Below the pieces are notes generated by a model that saw nothing but the letters and a program-made list of their open reading frames with translations, was not told the DNA's origin and searched no databases. A DNA stretch of 64,000 bases from Diadophis punctatus similis (taxonomy: Eukaryota; Chordata; Lepidosauria; Squamata; Dipsadidae), in NCBI GenBank assembly GCA_023053685.1, contig JALIGW010000016.1, positions 9,065,001 to 9,129,000 of the forward strand, read 5' to 3'. Positions 1 to 10,644 of this stretch are shown here, one piece after another (the first letter of the stretch is position 1; each line of letters begins with the position of its first letter). The position numbers were made by a program, and so were the translations under genes.

Positions 1-480
1 CCCCTACAGTGGGACCTAACCTGCCAAAAGGCATTTGAAACACTGAAAGAACTGTTTGCAAAAGAACCAGTGTTAAAACACCCCGACCCTGAACAAACCT
101 TCATCATCCAAGCAGATGCCAGTGACGTGGCAGTGGGAGCAGTGCTACTTCAAAGAAATAGACAAGGAAATCTACAATCCTGCGCCTACACCTCCCGTAA
201 GCTCATGGACACAGAGCGACGATGGGCAGCCTGGGAAAAAGAGGCGTTTGTGGTGAGATGGGCTCTGCTAACCTGGCGACACCTGCTGGTAGGGGGCCAG
301 ACCCACTATGAGGTGCAACGAATCCTCGACTCGAGGTGGCATCGGAGACAACTCCAATACTTAATCAAGTAGAAGGGTTACCCCTTATGAGAGGCATCTT
401 GGGTACAGAGTAGGAACATCCAGGCTGATCATCTTATAGCCAAATTTCATGAGGGAAATCCAAATAAGTTTGGGGGGAGG
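1..480 (+). mobile_element. Ty3/Gypsy chromovirus pol remnant (RNase H joined to chromodomain)
   Basis: Translation in frame 1 from the first base gives the RT/RNase H linker and an RNase H domain with the QADASDVAVGAVLLQ and SRKLMDTERRW blocks typical of Ty3/Gypsy pol. After GGQTHYEV the reading switches to a chromodomain-like stretch (YEVQRILDSR, then LQYLIK, stop, KGYPL, and a degraded SWV block), so the rest of RNase H and all of integrase are missing. The TAG at 370-372 sits where chromodomains have a Trp codon. The 5' part lies outside the window. Dead copy; family assignment is firm, subfamily is not. Confidence 0.8.
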
Positions 481-895
481 TCGCATCCCTAAATTCTATA
501 CCTGTACTCAAATTGTTTTTGCTTTGTGCAGGTCACCTTCCAGAAGTGAGGGGAGCTGAATGTCAACTTGCAAAGCTTTCAAGTTGCCATGAGACAAGGT
601 GTGGGGGAGAGCTGAAGGAGTGGCTGATTGCACTACAAATGTTTCCTTTACTGATTGTGTCCTGGGTTACCGGAGTCAGAAGGAGGGATGTGGGGTTCAC
701 AGCCCACCAACATGGTTCATTGGATAATGTGATTTATGACATGTCCAATGAGAAGGGAGGAAACAGGGTCATGAGGGTGCCCAGCCTACGTGGGCTCAGT
801 TCTGACTGCATCGGAGTATTGCCGAAATGTCGCTCATAATAAATCTTTATATTTCTTTTGGAGTTTGGCTCATGGCTCATGAATTAATTAGGACA
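481..895 (+). mobile_element. Putative 3' LTR of the Gypsy remnant
   Basis: A purine-rich run (469-480, TTTGGGGGGAGG) follows the end of the pol frame, as a polypurine tract would. The next ~400 bp is unlike the flanking duplicated DNA and carries AATAAA near 838-843. No second LTR or target duplication is visible, so boundaries are inferred. Confidence 0.35.
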
Positions 896-1398
896 TCTTT
901 CGGAAACTTCACAAAAACATTTCACACAGTCACAGTTGTTGAATTTGCTGCATCTATGCAGCTGTTCTTGGAATGACAATGAGATTAGCTTTGGTTAATA
1001 ATATGGTTAATAATTTTGTCTTCCCTCAAAACCACACACACAATATTGTAGTAAAAAGAAAGAAATCTATTCTTTCTAATGGCTGGATAACTATGTAAAC
1101 TTCTGTTGTGCTGCACAAATTAGGGCTCATTGCAGAAGTAAGCAATTCATGCCCCATCCCCATCATTTGTAGGATTCCCAAGTCTCTTCTGACTGTAATT
1201 ATTAAAAATTAGCATTGTGACTTCCTGTCGTTTCAAGAGTGGAAATATATAAAATCTCTCTGTGTGATCACAATATGCACAATTGAGTGAGTGAAATTAC
1301 CTAATAGTCTCAGTTCTAACAATATACCAAACAATAAACTTCTAGAATAGACAACACTTAAAAAATATCTCTAGGTTCTTTCACAAATAATGGCATCA
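896..1398. other. Upstream paralogous segment of the gene 1 unit
   Basis: No gene seen. The sequence is recognisably similar to 37640-38100 and 57290-57740, for example the shared TAATTTTGTCTTCCCTCAAA block, showing that the DNA upstream of genes 1, 3 and 4 descends from one duplicated unit. An ATAAAATCTC motif near 1249 recurs near 38007 and 57657. Confidence 0.6.
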
Positions 1399-1448
1399 AC
1401 CCCTCCCTCCCTCCCTCCCTCCTCCTCCTCCTCCTCCTCCTCCTCCTC
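1399..1448. repeat. (CCCT)n/(CCT)n simple repeat
   Basis: Pyrimidine tract of CCCT units passing into CCT units, directly visible. The corresponding places in the gene 3 and gene 4 units lack it. Confidence 0.9.
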
Positions 1449-1519
1449 ACTCCATATGGGGCTTGTCAATCCCCTTCTTCCTTCCCCAAGTTTTTTATTT
1501 TTTTAATTAACTTATCAAT

Positions 1520-1647
1520 CAGTAGTGGGTTCTAAAACCCATTGCTACTGCGCATGTGTAGAAGCGTCTTGGGTGGGTGGGCGGAGCCTCCCGCCACCGC
1601 TGCTACAGTTTGCAGAATCGGGCCGAACCGGGAGCAACCCACCACTG
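1520..1647. mobile_element. Short non-autonomous hAT-type element (MITE)
   Basis: Ends are CAGTAGTGGGTT and AACCCACCACTG, an inverted pair, flanked by TTATCAAT (1512-1519) and ATATCAAT (1648-1655), an 8-bp target duplication with one mismatch. This is the signature of hAT transposition. The same family recurs at 5940, 16536, 30208, 43899, 51200 and 62943. Confidence 0.75.
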
Positions 1648-1876
1648 ATATCAATGCGTGAACAGTGTGACACCTGGATGTCATACATTCTAGTACAAAT
1701 AAAGGTAGTAGAAATAATCATAGTTATTACATTCAATCAACTTATAGATTTCTAATAATGATACACATTATGTGTATCATTAATGTGCATCCTTCCTGAT
1801 GTTCACTGTTGTTTTTATAGTTTTTATAGTTCAGCATCTTTAATAAACATCATAAAACTAAACAACCTTAAAATAA

Positions 1877-2127
1877 ACATTTATTTATTTATTTATTTAT
1901 TTTGTGAGATTTATATACCGCCTCACAGTGCAAGCACTCTCTAAGCAGTTTACACCAGTAAGCAATGTATTGCCCCCAACAATCTGGGTCCTCATTTTAC
2001 CTACCTCGGAAGGATGGAAGGTTGAGTCAACCTTGAGCCGGTGAGATTTGAACCGCTGACCTGTGGATCAGTGTCAGCTAAAGTGGCCTGCAGTACCTGC
2101 CTCTAACCGCTGCGCCACCTCGGCTCA
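1877..2127 (-). mobile_element. tRNA-derived SINE (Sauria/Squam type)
   Basis: On the minus strand it starts GAGCCGAGGTGGCGCAGCGG (pol III A box) and has a GGTTCAAATCT-type B box, followed by the standard body and an (AAAT)n tail. It matches the other copies in this window (16850, 17140, 31519, 40513, 41470, 43072, 62584). Confidence 0.8.
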
Positions 2128-2905
2128 ATTAAACTAAACTAACATTAAACTAAGCATCACCTAAGCATTCAGTGGACTAAAATAAAATGCAAATAAATTA
2201 GACCTTATTTTCAGATAGCAACGACAATCATTTTTTTAAAAAAAATTCATGGCTCCATCCAGTGAAGGACACAGAAGGTGCTCAGATTTCATGTCCCTGC
2301 CCCTACTTCTGTCCTGCCTACAAACAGTTGTTCCATTTAAAATCTTTCCCATTCTGGCTATAGGAACATTAAGTGCAGGAAGACGGTAAGTGCAGAAAGC
2401 AGTCAAAAGGAGATCAGTGGAGATTAAGTCAGAATTACATACATCTAGTTGTTTGGAAGAGTAGAAAATATGGGTGGTTTTAGTGGAATATGGGTAACTT
2501 GTTCTTGCTCTAAGTATTCGTGTGAACGTAAAAGTGAGAGATGCCTTTCGCATTTCAGAAAGAGGGAGAGACTGAGAAATTAAAGCAAAGCAAAAGACAA
2601 GGCTAAGGAGTCTATACAGTGTGACATACAAAAGCTACAGAATAAGAAAGGATAAAAAAACATTAAGGGAGCAAGAGACAATCTTTTGGTGCGTGTGCCA
2701 ATTTCGAATGTTGAAAACATTTAATGGGCACAGTTGCAAAATGGCTGGCTTGGCAATCTCCCCTATGTACAAAGTGATGGCCTTGTGGGCAAGACTAATC
2801 CCAATACAACCCATGTGTCAGAAGCCAAACTGGCCTTCTAGAATTTCTAGGCATTTTCATAGAGTCCAAAAGCAGGATTTCCTCAATGAAAGGTGCTGGG
2901 CAAAT
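2128..2905. other. Upstream paralogous segment containing the candidate promoter of gene 1
   Basis: No coding gene seen. Similar to 38100-38690 and 57740-57990. It includes the TTTAAA/GTAAGT pair described separately. Confidence 0.5.
2336..2391 (+). promoter_or_regulatory. Candidate core promoter plus short noncoding first exon, gene 1
   Basis: TTTAAA at 2336-2341 is followed 50 bp downstream by the donor GACG|GTAAGT (exon end 2385). The same box and donor with 49 bp spacing occur upstream of gene 3 (38146/38195) and gene 4 (57796/57845). Each coding exon 1 is preceded by a pyrimidine tract and AG close to its ATG (AG at 3913-3914 here), as expected if a short 5' UTR exon is spliced on. This is inference from conservation; no transcript evidence. 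Confidence 0.4.
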
Positions 2906-2936
2906 TACTTACTTACTTACTTACTTACTTGCTTAT
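2906..2936. repeat. (TTAC)n microsatellite
   Basis: About seven tetranucleotide units, directly visible. Confidence 0.8.
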
Positions 2937-3118
2937 TTTTACTCCTTCCATTCAGAAGCCCATCCCTCATTTCCCCCCCAACAGTCTTGGCAGAAATCTT
3001 GAGGTGAGAGGGACTGTCTCAAAATCATCCAGTGATTGGTTTTACATATTGTGCTGCTTAGTATCAATGCTATATTTTGTTATATGTTACATGTCATATG
3101 CTAATGTTATATATCATA

Positions 3119-3266
3119 GTTTAACAGAGTTGGAAGGGACCTTGCAGGTCATCTAGTCCAACCCCCTGCCCAAGCAGGAGACCCTACATCTGCCTCTACC
3201 TAGGATTGACCGCACAACCTCCTGATTGTGAGGCAAGAGCTCCACCTCTAGGCCACAGCAGCAGAG
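3119..3266 (-). mobile_element. CR1 3'-end-derived fragment
   Basis: Starts with ACAGAGTTGGAAGGGACCTT, the reverse complement of the CR1 3' terminus seen intact at 53227 and, in the other orientation, at 11740-11770. It ends in a distinct ...CCTCTAGGCCACAGCAG tail that is shared with 7651-7798. Confidence 0.7.
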
Positions 3267-3915
3267 TCATAAATTCCCTCCTTCGTTACCAGACTGCTTT
3301 CATCTCTCATTCCAAAGTTAGATTCTGTTGGTTTCTAAAAGTCAAATATCAAAGTTGGATCATCTGTCTAATTACACCTTTTTGTTACTTTTAGAGGAGA
3401 TAAACAGAAAGGATGGAATGCAACGAATTGTACAAATGATGGAAATAATACAAATTGTTTCTCGGCATAGCTTTCTCAGCTCAGCAACTCGGACTGATTT
3501 TGTAGGAATTAAAGTTTCTGCAAGATTAAGAAAATTATGTATTTGAGTTTATTGTTAACCTCACTTTCTGGTTTCTTGCTATAACCCAGAAATCCTCTAA
3601 GCTGCTAATTGTGGACAGGAGGCTGGGGACTGACTGGTGCGCTAGTCATGTCTTAGGTACAAAGCCAACTGGGTTGGTCCCGCTCTCTCAGCTCTAGGCA
3701 GAAGGAGGAAGTGACAAACTGTTTGTGAAATCTTACCAAGGAAGCTGCAAGGTCAAATACAGGCAGATCCCTGGAATTAAGGGTGATGGAAAGCCACAAA
3801 AGAAAAGAATTGAAAAGCATGATTTCATGAGGGTGGTACTGCGGATAGTTTATGACTGATTTCCGGTTTATAGGACGCTACAATTTCTGAAGACTTTTCT
3901 GTTTCAAGTAGCAGA

Positions 3916-5837
3916 ATGGTTTCCGTGGATCTCTCTGCCAGCGCTGCCCTTCTCTTGACTGTCTCCTGCTGCCTGTGGAATGCTGAATCTCGAAAGTATT
4001 CTTCCGTGCTCAGTGTGCCAAATGGGTGTTCCTGGGGTGAATGGGGTCCAATTTCATTTTGCACTTCTGGCTATGCTGACGCCTTCTCCCTGAAGGTAAA
4101 AGTTTACTTTTCTGATGCTCCTTCACTTCTAAACATTCTCTTAAAATTCGTTCTTCATCTTATCTTTCAAGAAAGGCAATCAAGAAGTAAAGTGTGTTGA
4201 TGCTTTACATTTTTGATTCTATAATGTAATGAGTTTGGAGTGGAATATTGGGTGGCAGATCTAATCTTGATCCAATGCATTGTCCAATATTTATGGATAA
4301 ATGTTGGAATTTCTGAGAATTGAAATCTGAAGGACAGCAAAGGGAGAAAGGCTGATCTAGAACTTTATCAAGGTCATATTTTCTTAGATGGAAAAACAGC
4401 GATCTGTAGGTGACAATACAGCTGTGAATGGAATCCGCTTGTACTGTGATGATGGCACAGCAATTGAGTCTAAAGTTGGAAAGTGAGTAACTGACTTTCT
4501 TATCATATTTCATGTCCTTGTCATGAGGACTGGGGGAGGAGATGACCTCTCTGAATGAGCTGCTGATGCTGAGACGTGGATGAGAGATTTTTGTATTCCT
4601 GAGTTGTGCAATGGTGTAACTAATAGTTTGTGGGCCATAGTAAGTGTATCTCTTTCACTCCCTTAGGTTGTTCTTCCCTAGCATGCATTTACTCCAACAG
4701 GACCCCTTGTGGACTTTAGTTTCCCCACATACTTCTCCCATTGTGCAGTTCATGAATCTATTTGCCTTCCTTATAACTAGAAGACCTCCAAGGTCCCTTC
4801 CAACTCTGATATTCTATATTCAATGTCCAGAGGTAAAACTTAAAATCAAATAAAGCCCCTGCATTGGTTTGCTTTTATGTCTTCCTTGTATACCTTATGG
4901 ATGCTTGACTTACTAATAACAAGCAACTAAAAGTTGGTTAAGAGCCCTTATACTACTTAAAAATGGATTAACTCCCACTGAAAAGTCTTGATTGAATGGA
5001 AATGCAAACCTTTCCTGAAAGCAGCAAAGTGCTGAAGAGTCTTTTCATAGCTTAGGATACTTCTCTCCAGGGGCGGGTTGCTCACTTACATCGCTGCCGA
5101 AGCCATGCACGCGCATCTCCATGCTTTGGGGGTGCGCTCTCTCTCTATGCGTGCACCCCCCTCGTGCAATTTTGCTTCCGCGCATGCGCGGAGGCAAAAT
5201 CTTGCCGAAATCTCGCTCGCGCGCGCATCCCCTTGCAAGATTTCGGCTTGATTTTGCTTCTGCGCATGCACAGAAGCAAAATCACCCGAAAATCACTGAA
5301 AAAAATGGCGACACGCCGGGTGGACTGGCAGAGAGGACTCCGGAGCGGTTGCGAAATCTGCCGCTCCCTACCGGAGCTGTAGGTTGACTATCAAATTTTG
5401 ATCCAGAGTGATAGCAAAAGGTAGACTTTCACTTGATTCCTAACCCAAGATTTTAGCCATTGTACCTGAATCTCTTGGATTGATGACAAGTATTTAATTT
5501 AAACACTAAAAAATGCTTATCCATCTTTGTCTTTTTTGGCAGGTGGGGAGAGTGGAGCAGAAAACTACTCTGCCATAAAGGCTACCTGGTTTCTTTTTCT
5601 CTGAAAGTGCAGCCACGTCAAGGAATTCTTGATGATACAGCAGTTAACAACATCCAGTTCAACTGCAGTGATGGTGTTGGCCTGAGAGGCATTGCCAATA
5701 AAAAGGGTAAATTTGGCCCATGGAGCCAGAGCTGCCCCTCAAATGGTATATGTGGAATGAAAACAAGGGTAGAGGATGCACAGGGCGCTCTTGGTGATGA
5801 CACAGCACTCAATGACGTGGTTTTTTACTGCTGTTAA
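3916..5837 (+). CDS. VMO1: VMO1-like gene 1 (complete, 189 aa)
   Basis: Exons 3916-4095, 4388-4482 and 5543-5837, with GT/AG borders (CTGAAG|GTAAAA, TTCTTAG|ATG, GGAAA|GTGAGT, TTGGCAG|GTGG); lengths 180+95+295 nt give 189 codons and a stop. The product is a secreted protein of the VMO-I family (vitelline membrane outer layer protein 1; beta-prism of three repeats). Residues 1-24 form a signal peptide. Repeat motifs GDNTAVNGIRLYC (exon 2), LDDTAVNNIQFNC and GDDTALNDVVFYCC (exon 3) mark the threefold repeat, and the protein ends in the family's CC. Eight cysteines match the other copies, plus an extra one where NGG has become NGC (residue 38). The first Met was chosen because it starts the hydrophobic leader. 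Introns are short (292 and 1060 bp). In birds VMO-I coats the egg vitelline membrane; its role here is not known from sequence. Confidence 0.93.
5069..5388. mobile_element. GC-rich MITE-like repeat in intron 2 of gene 1
   Basis: Begins CCAGGGGCGGGTTGCTC, like the hAT MITE ends elsewhere in the window, and holds GCGCATGCGC-type palindromic blocks flanked by AAGCAAAAT, as at 6060-6190. The right inverted end is degraded, so the boundary is approximate. Confidence 0.45.
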
Positions 5838-5923
5838 TGGTTGATACATGTTTCCTCACCTATAAATATACTTTTGCTATGCATTTTCAAAAACTGTTAA
5901 TTCTAGTTAAATATTAACTTGAG

Positions 5924-5929
5924 AATAAA
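5924..5929 (+). promoter_or_regulatory. Polyadenylation signal of gene 1
   Basis: AATAAA 87 bp after the stop codon; a hAT element begins 11 bp further on. Confidence 0.65.
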
Positions 5930-5939
5930 GGATGTGTTT

Positions 5940-6287
5940 CAGTGATGGGTTCCTACCGGTGTGGTCCAATCTACCGCACCGGTAACGGCCGGCCAATTAC
6001 GTAATTTGCGTGTGACACCGGTCCGTCGTCTTCACCGGTCCATCACGCCATCTTTTTTTCAGAATTTTTGGGCTTTTTTTGCTTCCTGCACATGCGTGGA
6101 AGCAAAATCTCATGAGGGAACGCACGCACGCACGAGATTTTGGCGATTTTTTGCTTTTACGCATGCAAAAATGCGCGGAAGCAAAATTGTGCGAGGGGCA
6201 CGTGCGCGTAGCATGTGCACGTGCACACGAAACATGGAGATGCGAGCGCAGTGCACCGGTAGCAACTTTGAGAGCAACCTGCCCCTG
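5940..6287. mobile_element. hAT-type MITE immediately after gene 1
   Basis: Ends CAGTGATGGG and CCTGCCCCTG with a perfect 8-bp target duplication ATGTGTTT (5932-5939, 6288-6295). GC-rich interior with GCATGC blocks. It sits in the cleavage and polyadenylation zone of gene 1. Confidence 0.8.
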
Positions 6288-6489
6288 ATGTGTTTGTGCA
6301 TAATGTGGTAGTACAAGGTAACCGTTCCCCCAGGTGTTACCTCTTCAAACAGTCCAGATTGGAGAGGCATAAGGGAGGTAGCAGAAACCTCAAGCACTGC
6401 AAGTGATTGACTGTCTTCCCTCTCATCATTTTGATCCAAGTTACAGCACCAAAGTACAATACCATACCATGCTTGCTTGCATGCAAATA

Positions 6490-6650
6490 AAATTATGTTT
6501 CACCTTCTGTATTGGGTGGGATTATGAATAGAATTTCTTCTGCATGATACCTGTTCATTTTCAAGAACTTTGTCAACCTGATGTTCCCAGTTATTTTTGC
6601 TGCTGAATGAAGGCAAATATACAGTTCCCAGGATGAAGTTGAAAGATCCA
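6490..6650 (+). mobile_element. Old L2-type LINE 3' relic
   Basis: Weak similarity to 25490-25650, which itself aligns with the L2 end block (LWNQLPPEIRTIPTLLAF) of the copy at 34038-37343. It occupies the same place after the stop codon in genes 1 and 2, so it predates their duplication. Confidence 0.4.
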
Positions 6651-6779
6651 ATCTGGGTTGGTCACTGGGACCAGAGGTTTTTTCTTCCAAGCTTTCGGAC
6701 TCATGCTGGAGCCCATCTTCAGGGAACTCCCCTCTAGTAGAGGGTGCGCTGGTCTGTGTGTGGTATTTATAGTATCTAT

Positions 6780-6890
6780 TGTAAGTTAGATGTTCAGCAT
6801 TCCAAAATGTCTAAGCATTCTTGAATCCAGCTGTGTGGAACAGAATCAAATGCTTTCTTATAATCAATCCAGGCCATTATTATTTTATTA
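6780..6890 (-). mobile_element. R4/Dong-like LINE reverse-transcriptase fragment
   Basis: Minus-strand translation near 6820-6880 reads AWIDYKKAFDSVPHSWIQEC, the RT block characteristic of R4/Dong LINEs. Only this short piece is clear. Confidence 0.55.
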
Positions 6891-7099
6891 AAGTTTTAAA
6901 TAGGTTTTTTAAATAGTTTTTTCTTTAACATCCATAAATGCTTGGTGAACAGTGTATTGTCTGGGTCAATATATTTTAAATACAGTATTACTGTACATGG
7001 TAATTATAATGTGTTCCAATCTATATATATATATTGAAGAAATATATTGAAGAATTTTTTAAAAAAAATTTAAATTTTTTTAAAAATTTGTTTAAAAAT

Positions 7100-7172
7100 T
7101 GTACTGTGACGTCACCAGCGGGCCGCTACCGGTGCTATAGAGTGGACCGCACTGGTAGGAACCTACCACTGG
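7100..7172. mobile_element. hAT MITE end fragment
   Basis: Ends GGTAGGAACCTACCACTGG, resembling an inverted copy of the MITE start at 5940 (CAGTGATGGGTTCCTACC). The other end is missing. Confidence 0.4.
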
Positions 7173-7216
7173 ATATAGATATAGATATAGATATAGATAT
7201 AGATATAGATATAGAT

Positions 7217-7271
<55 letters not shown>

Positions 7272-7281
7272 CATACATACA

Positions 7282-7315
<34 letters not shown>

Positions 7316-7345
7316 CATATATACATACATACATAATACACACAC
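7173..7345. repeat. Compound (ATAGAT)n-(GATA)n-(CATA)n microsatellite
   Basis: Three successive phases, ATAGAT then GATA then CATA, directly visible. Tyr/Ile/Val-rich open frames through it are not genes. Confidence 0.95.
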
Positions 7346-7435
7346 ATACACACATTCCCATATTTGGGTAAACCAGGATAATACGACAGAAAAACATATA
7401 CAACCCTTTCCTGGTGAAAAGCTGATAGGGAATAG

Positions 7436-7545
7436 AGCCTGTGGCCTAATGGCTAAGCTGCTGCCTTACAAGGCAGGCAGCCTAGGTTCAAATCCCAGTA
7501 AGGGTATGGCTATCTGACAAGAGCTAAGTAGCTCGAAATAGATCT
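7436..7545 (+). mobile_element. tRNA-derived SINE head
   Basis: Pol III boxes: TGGCCTAATGG (7442-7452) and GGTTCAAATCC (7485-7495). Followed by non-tRNA sequence, so a SINE rather than a tRNA gene. A different family from the SINE at 16850. Confidence 0.6.
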
Positions 7546-7585
7546 ATAATAGTCTCCCTTTATTTTCATTTATCAGCAAAAAATG

Positions 7586-7589
<4 letters not shown>

Positions 7590-7650
<61 letters not shown>
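7590..7650. repeat. (CA)n microsatellite
   Basis: About 30 CA units, abutting a CR1 end. Confidence 0.95.
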
Positions 7651-7652
<2 letters not shown>

Positions 7653-7798
7653 TAACAGAGTTGGAAGGGACCTTGCAGGTCATCTAGTCCAACCCCCTGC
7701 CCACGCAGGAGACCCTACATCTGCCTCCACTTACGATAGAACTCACAACCTCCTGATTGTGAGGCAAGAGCTCCGCCTCTAGGCCACAGCAGTGCTGT
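7651..7798 (-). mobile_element. CR1 3'-end-derived fragment
   Basis: Same composite as 3119-3266: ACAGAGTTGGAAGGGACCTT start and CCTCTAGGCCACAGCAG end. Confidence 0.7.
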
Positions 7799-7839
7799 TA
7801 TATATCAGTATACATAATACAATTTTCCCAAATAGCGTT

Positions 7840-8460
7840 TATAAATTTATTGACTGCCCATCTGACCACACATGCAAGTGAGATCCTGGATCCAGTACTG
7901 CTCAACCTGTTTATAAATAGCATGGACCAGACCTTACACAATAGGATTATCAAACAGCAAACTTCTCTGAGGATTGAATCAAGGTTCAAGGAAGATTTGG
8001 ACAAACAGCAGCAATGTGTAGAAACCCGCAAGATGAATTTGAACAGGGAAACCTGATATACAATTCTGTAGGAAAAAGTATTATTTATTTTATTAAGGAA
8101 ATTTATAGGACTGCCCAACTCACTCAAAATACCTCCAGGCAGCTTATAGAATTAAAATCCCCAAAGACAAAACTCAACAAGCCCTTCCCTATCCTGCCCC
8201 ATATCAAGCAATCCCCTTGATGGGCTATATATCACTCAACTGTTCTCCAAGGGCTCTAGCAAACCATCTATCCAGGGCCTTTTGAAAGAGTATCAAGGTG
8301 AGGGCCAATCTTATCTTCATGGGGGTAATCTTCCAGAGGGAGGGAACCACTATGGAGAAGTATAGTATAAGATGAAGGAAACTATGCTGGGCAAAAATGA
8401 TCTGATGTTTTACTGAAGTTGAAAGTGAGACCACAGAACAATACAATGATTGCATAACAA
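7840..8460 (+). mobile_element. Degenerate CR1-type LINE fragment
   Basis: Plus-strand frames give LDPVLLNLFINSM...TSLRIESRFKEDLDKQQQCVETRKMNLN, matching the RT region after the catalytic loop but with internal deletion. Paralogous to 26290-26900 and 49380-49960. Confidence 0.55.
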
Positions 8461-8471
8461 TTGAAAGGTCT

Positions 8472-8791
8472 TGACAGAGGCGATAATTAATCTCACAAAG
8501 GAGAAATAGATCTTTTCCCGGACATCAGACATTAGAAAAGAAACCGCAGTTTAAAAGTCTAAGTAAAATGTTTATTTCGGTACAAAAACAATAAATCCTC
8601 ATTAGTCTACATCTCTGATATAAAAGGTAGGTCTTGCTTCAATGGAAGCCAGGAACAGAAGGAAAGATCGGAATGTACACATGCGTACAAGAACATATCA
8701 ATCACGTGCTCAGGAATAAACCATTATAATGAATAAGAATGCATCTCCCTGCATATACATATAACAGACAATAAAAAATCACTGCGTGACA
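8472..8791 (-). mobile_element. Solo LTR
   Basis: Starts TGACAGAGGCG and ends GCGTGACA, with a perfect 5-bp duplication GGTCT (8467-8471, 8792-8796). A related LTR with a different duplication is at 48450-48773. AATAAA-like signals favour minus orientation, which is uncertain. Confidence 0.7.
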
Positions 8792-8796
8792 GGTCT

Positions 8797-9480
8797 TGAA
8801 CTGGGCCAAGACCAGAAGTCATAATCCCTCTGGCATGGTCTGGCCACTCCAAGAATATTACATTCACAGTAGGTACTCCAATGACTGAAGTTTGGTGTAC
8901 AATTAAAGAATGCAGAAAGACAAAGTGCTTGAGGAAGCCTATCCAAGAGGATTGGTTTGCACATTAATGATTCTTGTTTAAGAAATACTAACAAAATAAC
9001 AGCACACACTCCTGGCCCCACCTATTTCTGCACCCTCCTCACCTGCCATCAAAATGTTTTGGTGATGATCTACTCTTCATGGCTAATACAATTGCTAGGC
9101 TGTTTTTTGGAGAAGTTGATACAATCCAAACACAATGATTCTTGGAACAAGACGTCAGGTTATGTTCTCTTCAGGTCATAAACTACTTTAAATATGGCAG
9201 ATTGACTTACCATGATAAGGAATTATTACTTTCACCATGAGATAGTTGAGCAATTTTTAGAAAGCATTTCAGCAATTAATTTCAGCAATTTGTTTAAAAA
9301 AGACTGTTTGAACAGTTAGCTTCAGTATTTGTTTTAGATCTGCCTAGATAATCCATTTCAAAACTGAAAGAATGTAGAGTTAATAGAATTTCTTGGTTAG
9401 CTCTTTCGGAGGAAAAGACCTGTATAGACACCATACTTCTAGAGCAAGATATACAAATTGTTGAACTACATAAATGGCTA
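8797..9480. other. Distal paralogous segment of the gene 1 unit
   Basis: No gene seen. Similar to 33660-34037 plus 37344-37500 and to 56280-56757 plus 57098-57160 (shared TTTAGATCTGCCTA and AGAATTTCTTGGTTA blocks). Confidence 0.6.
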
Positions 9481-9510
9481 CGGTGCCAACATTAGCAATA
9501 GTAATAGCAC

Positions 9511-9618
9511 TTTACTTTACTTTACTTTACTTTACTTTACTTTACTTTACTTTACTTTACTTTACTTTACTTTACTTTACTTTACTTTACTTTACTTTAC
9601 TTTACTTTACTTTACTTT
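9511..9618. repeat. (CTTTA)n microsatellite at a LINE 3' end
   Basis: About 21 pentanucleotide units directly joined to the 3' terminus (TTGTCATTTC on this strand) of a minus-strand LINE. Confidence 0.95.
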
Positions 9619-10640
9619 ATTGTCATTTCACCTTGTATAATGAAATTAAATGCCATCTTCAGTGTACGTTATAACTATAAAAATAAAACACAAACACACA
9701 TCCTTCACATTATATACAATTGAATTGAAAACCTAATATTGCATTAATATTGCACCATACAGTAGAATTCAATATAGTTACTGCCCTGGGATAGAAGCTG
9801 TTTTTCAGCCTATTTGTCCTTGTTTTTATTATCTTGTACCGTCTGCCAGAGTTCAAATAGTTCAAAACAAAGGGTGCCCAGGATGAGATGGATCTTTAAG
9901 AATTTTTTGAACTTTCTTAAGTCAGTGGGAGCTATAAAGCTCTTCCAAAGAGGGGAGAGGGCAACCAATGATCCTCTAGGCCAGCAGTTCTCAACCTGTG
10001 GGTCAGAACCCCTTTGGGGGGTCGAATGACACTTTCACAGGGGTCGCCTAAGACCATCGGAAAACACATATTTCCGATGGTCTTAGGAACCGAGACATCG
10101 CTCCTCTATCCGTCTCCAGGCGGGTCCACCCACATGCAAATAGACCACTACAAAAAAAAAAAAACTGTAGCATGCGAACTTCTGAGCATGCGCAGAAACT
10201 GAATTTCCGGCACTGCGCATGCATCACCAGATTGTTTTTGGCTTTTTTTTGCAATTTTTTTTTAAAAAAATTCAGCACTGCACATGCATGCGCGCTCAAA
10301 GCGCAAGCGCACCCACAAGGCACAGCCACGCAATGCAGGAGGAAGCGAACCGGTAGCGAGGTAAGTTAGAACCCACCCCTGAGTTTCCTAATAATTTTAT
10401 TATTTTATGGTTGGGGCCACAACATGAGGAACTGTATTAAAGGGTCGCGGCATTAGGAAGGTTGAGAACCACTGATCTAGGCAATGATGTTAACCTTCTG
10501 GAGCGCTGTCCTATCTGCCACTGTGCAATTGGCAAACCATACATAGGTGCAGTAAGTTAAAATACTCTCTATGGTGCAGCGGTAGAAGGTCACCAGCAGT
10601 TTTTCATTCAATTGTTGTTTCCTGAGAAGTCTCAGGTAGT
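9619..10640 (-). mobile_element. L2/CR1-superfamily LINE 3' end (interrupted)
   Basis: Minus-strand translation beyond the nested hAT reads LLVTFYRCTIESILTYC and ADRTALQKV, the C-terminal RT block also seen at 23240, 40748 and 47680. The 3' end reads TGACAATAAAG then the pentanucleotide repeat. Interrupted by the hAT at 9982-10474. Confidence 0.65.
9982..10474. mobile_element. hAT element nested in the LINE
   Basis: Ends CAGCAGTTCTCAACC and GGTTGAGAACCACTG; duplications CTCTAGGC (9974-9981) and ATCTAGGC (10475-10482). The interior (10080-10382) has a GC-rich GCATGCGC block ending AACCCACCCCTGA that may be a second nested MITE. Confidence 0.75.
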
Positions 10641-10644
10641 CTCA

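Noticed and set aside
3850..3915. TATA box directly upstream of gene 1 ATG (GGTTTATAGG)
   Set aside because: Not conserved upstream of genes 2-4, whereas the TTTAAA/donor pair is; a splice acceptor fits this position better.
7092..7403. Tyr/Val/Ile-rich open frames
   Set aside because: Translation of a GATA/CATA microsatellite.
7436..7545. tRNA gene
   Set aside because: A and B boxes are present, but the sequence does not fold as a complete tRNA and continues as a SINE body.
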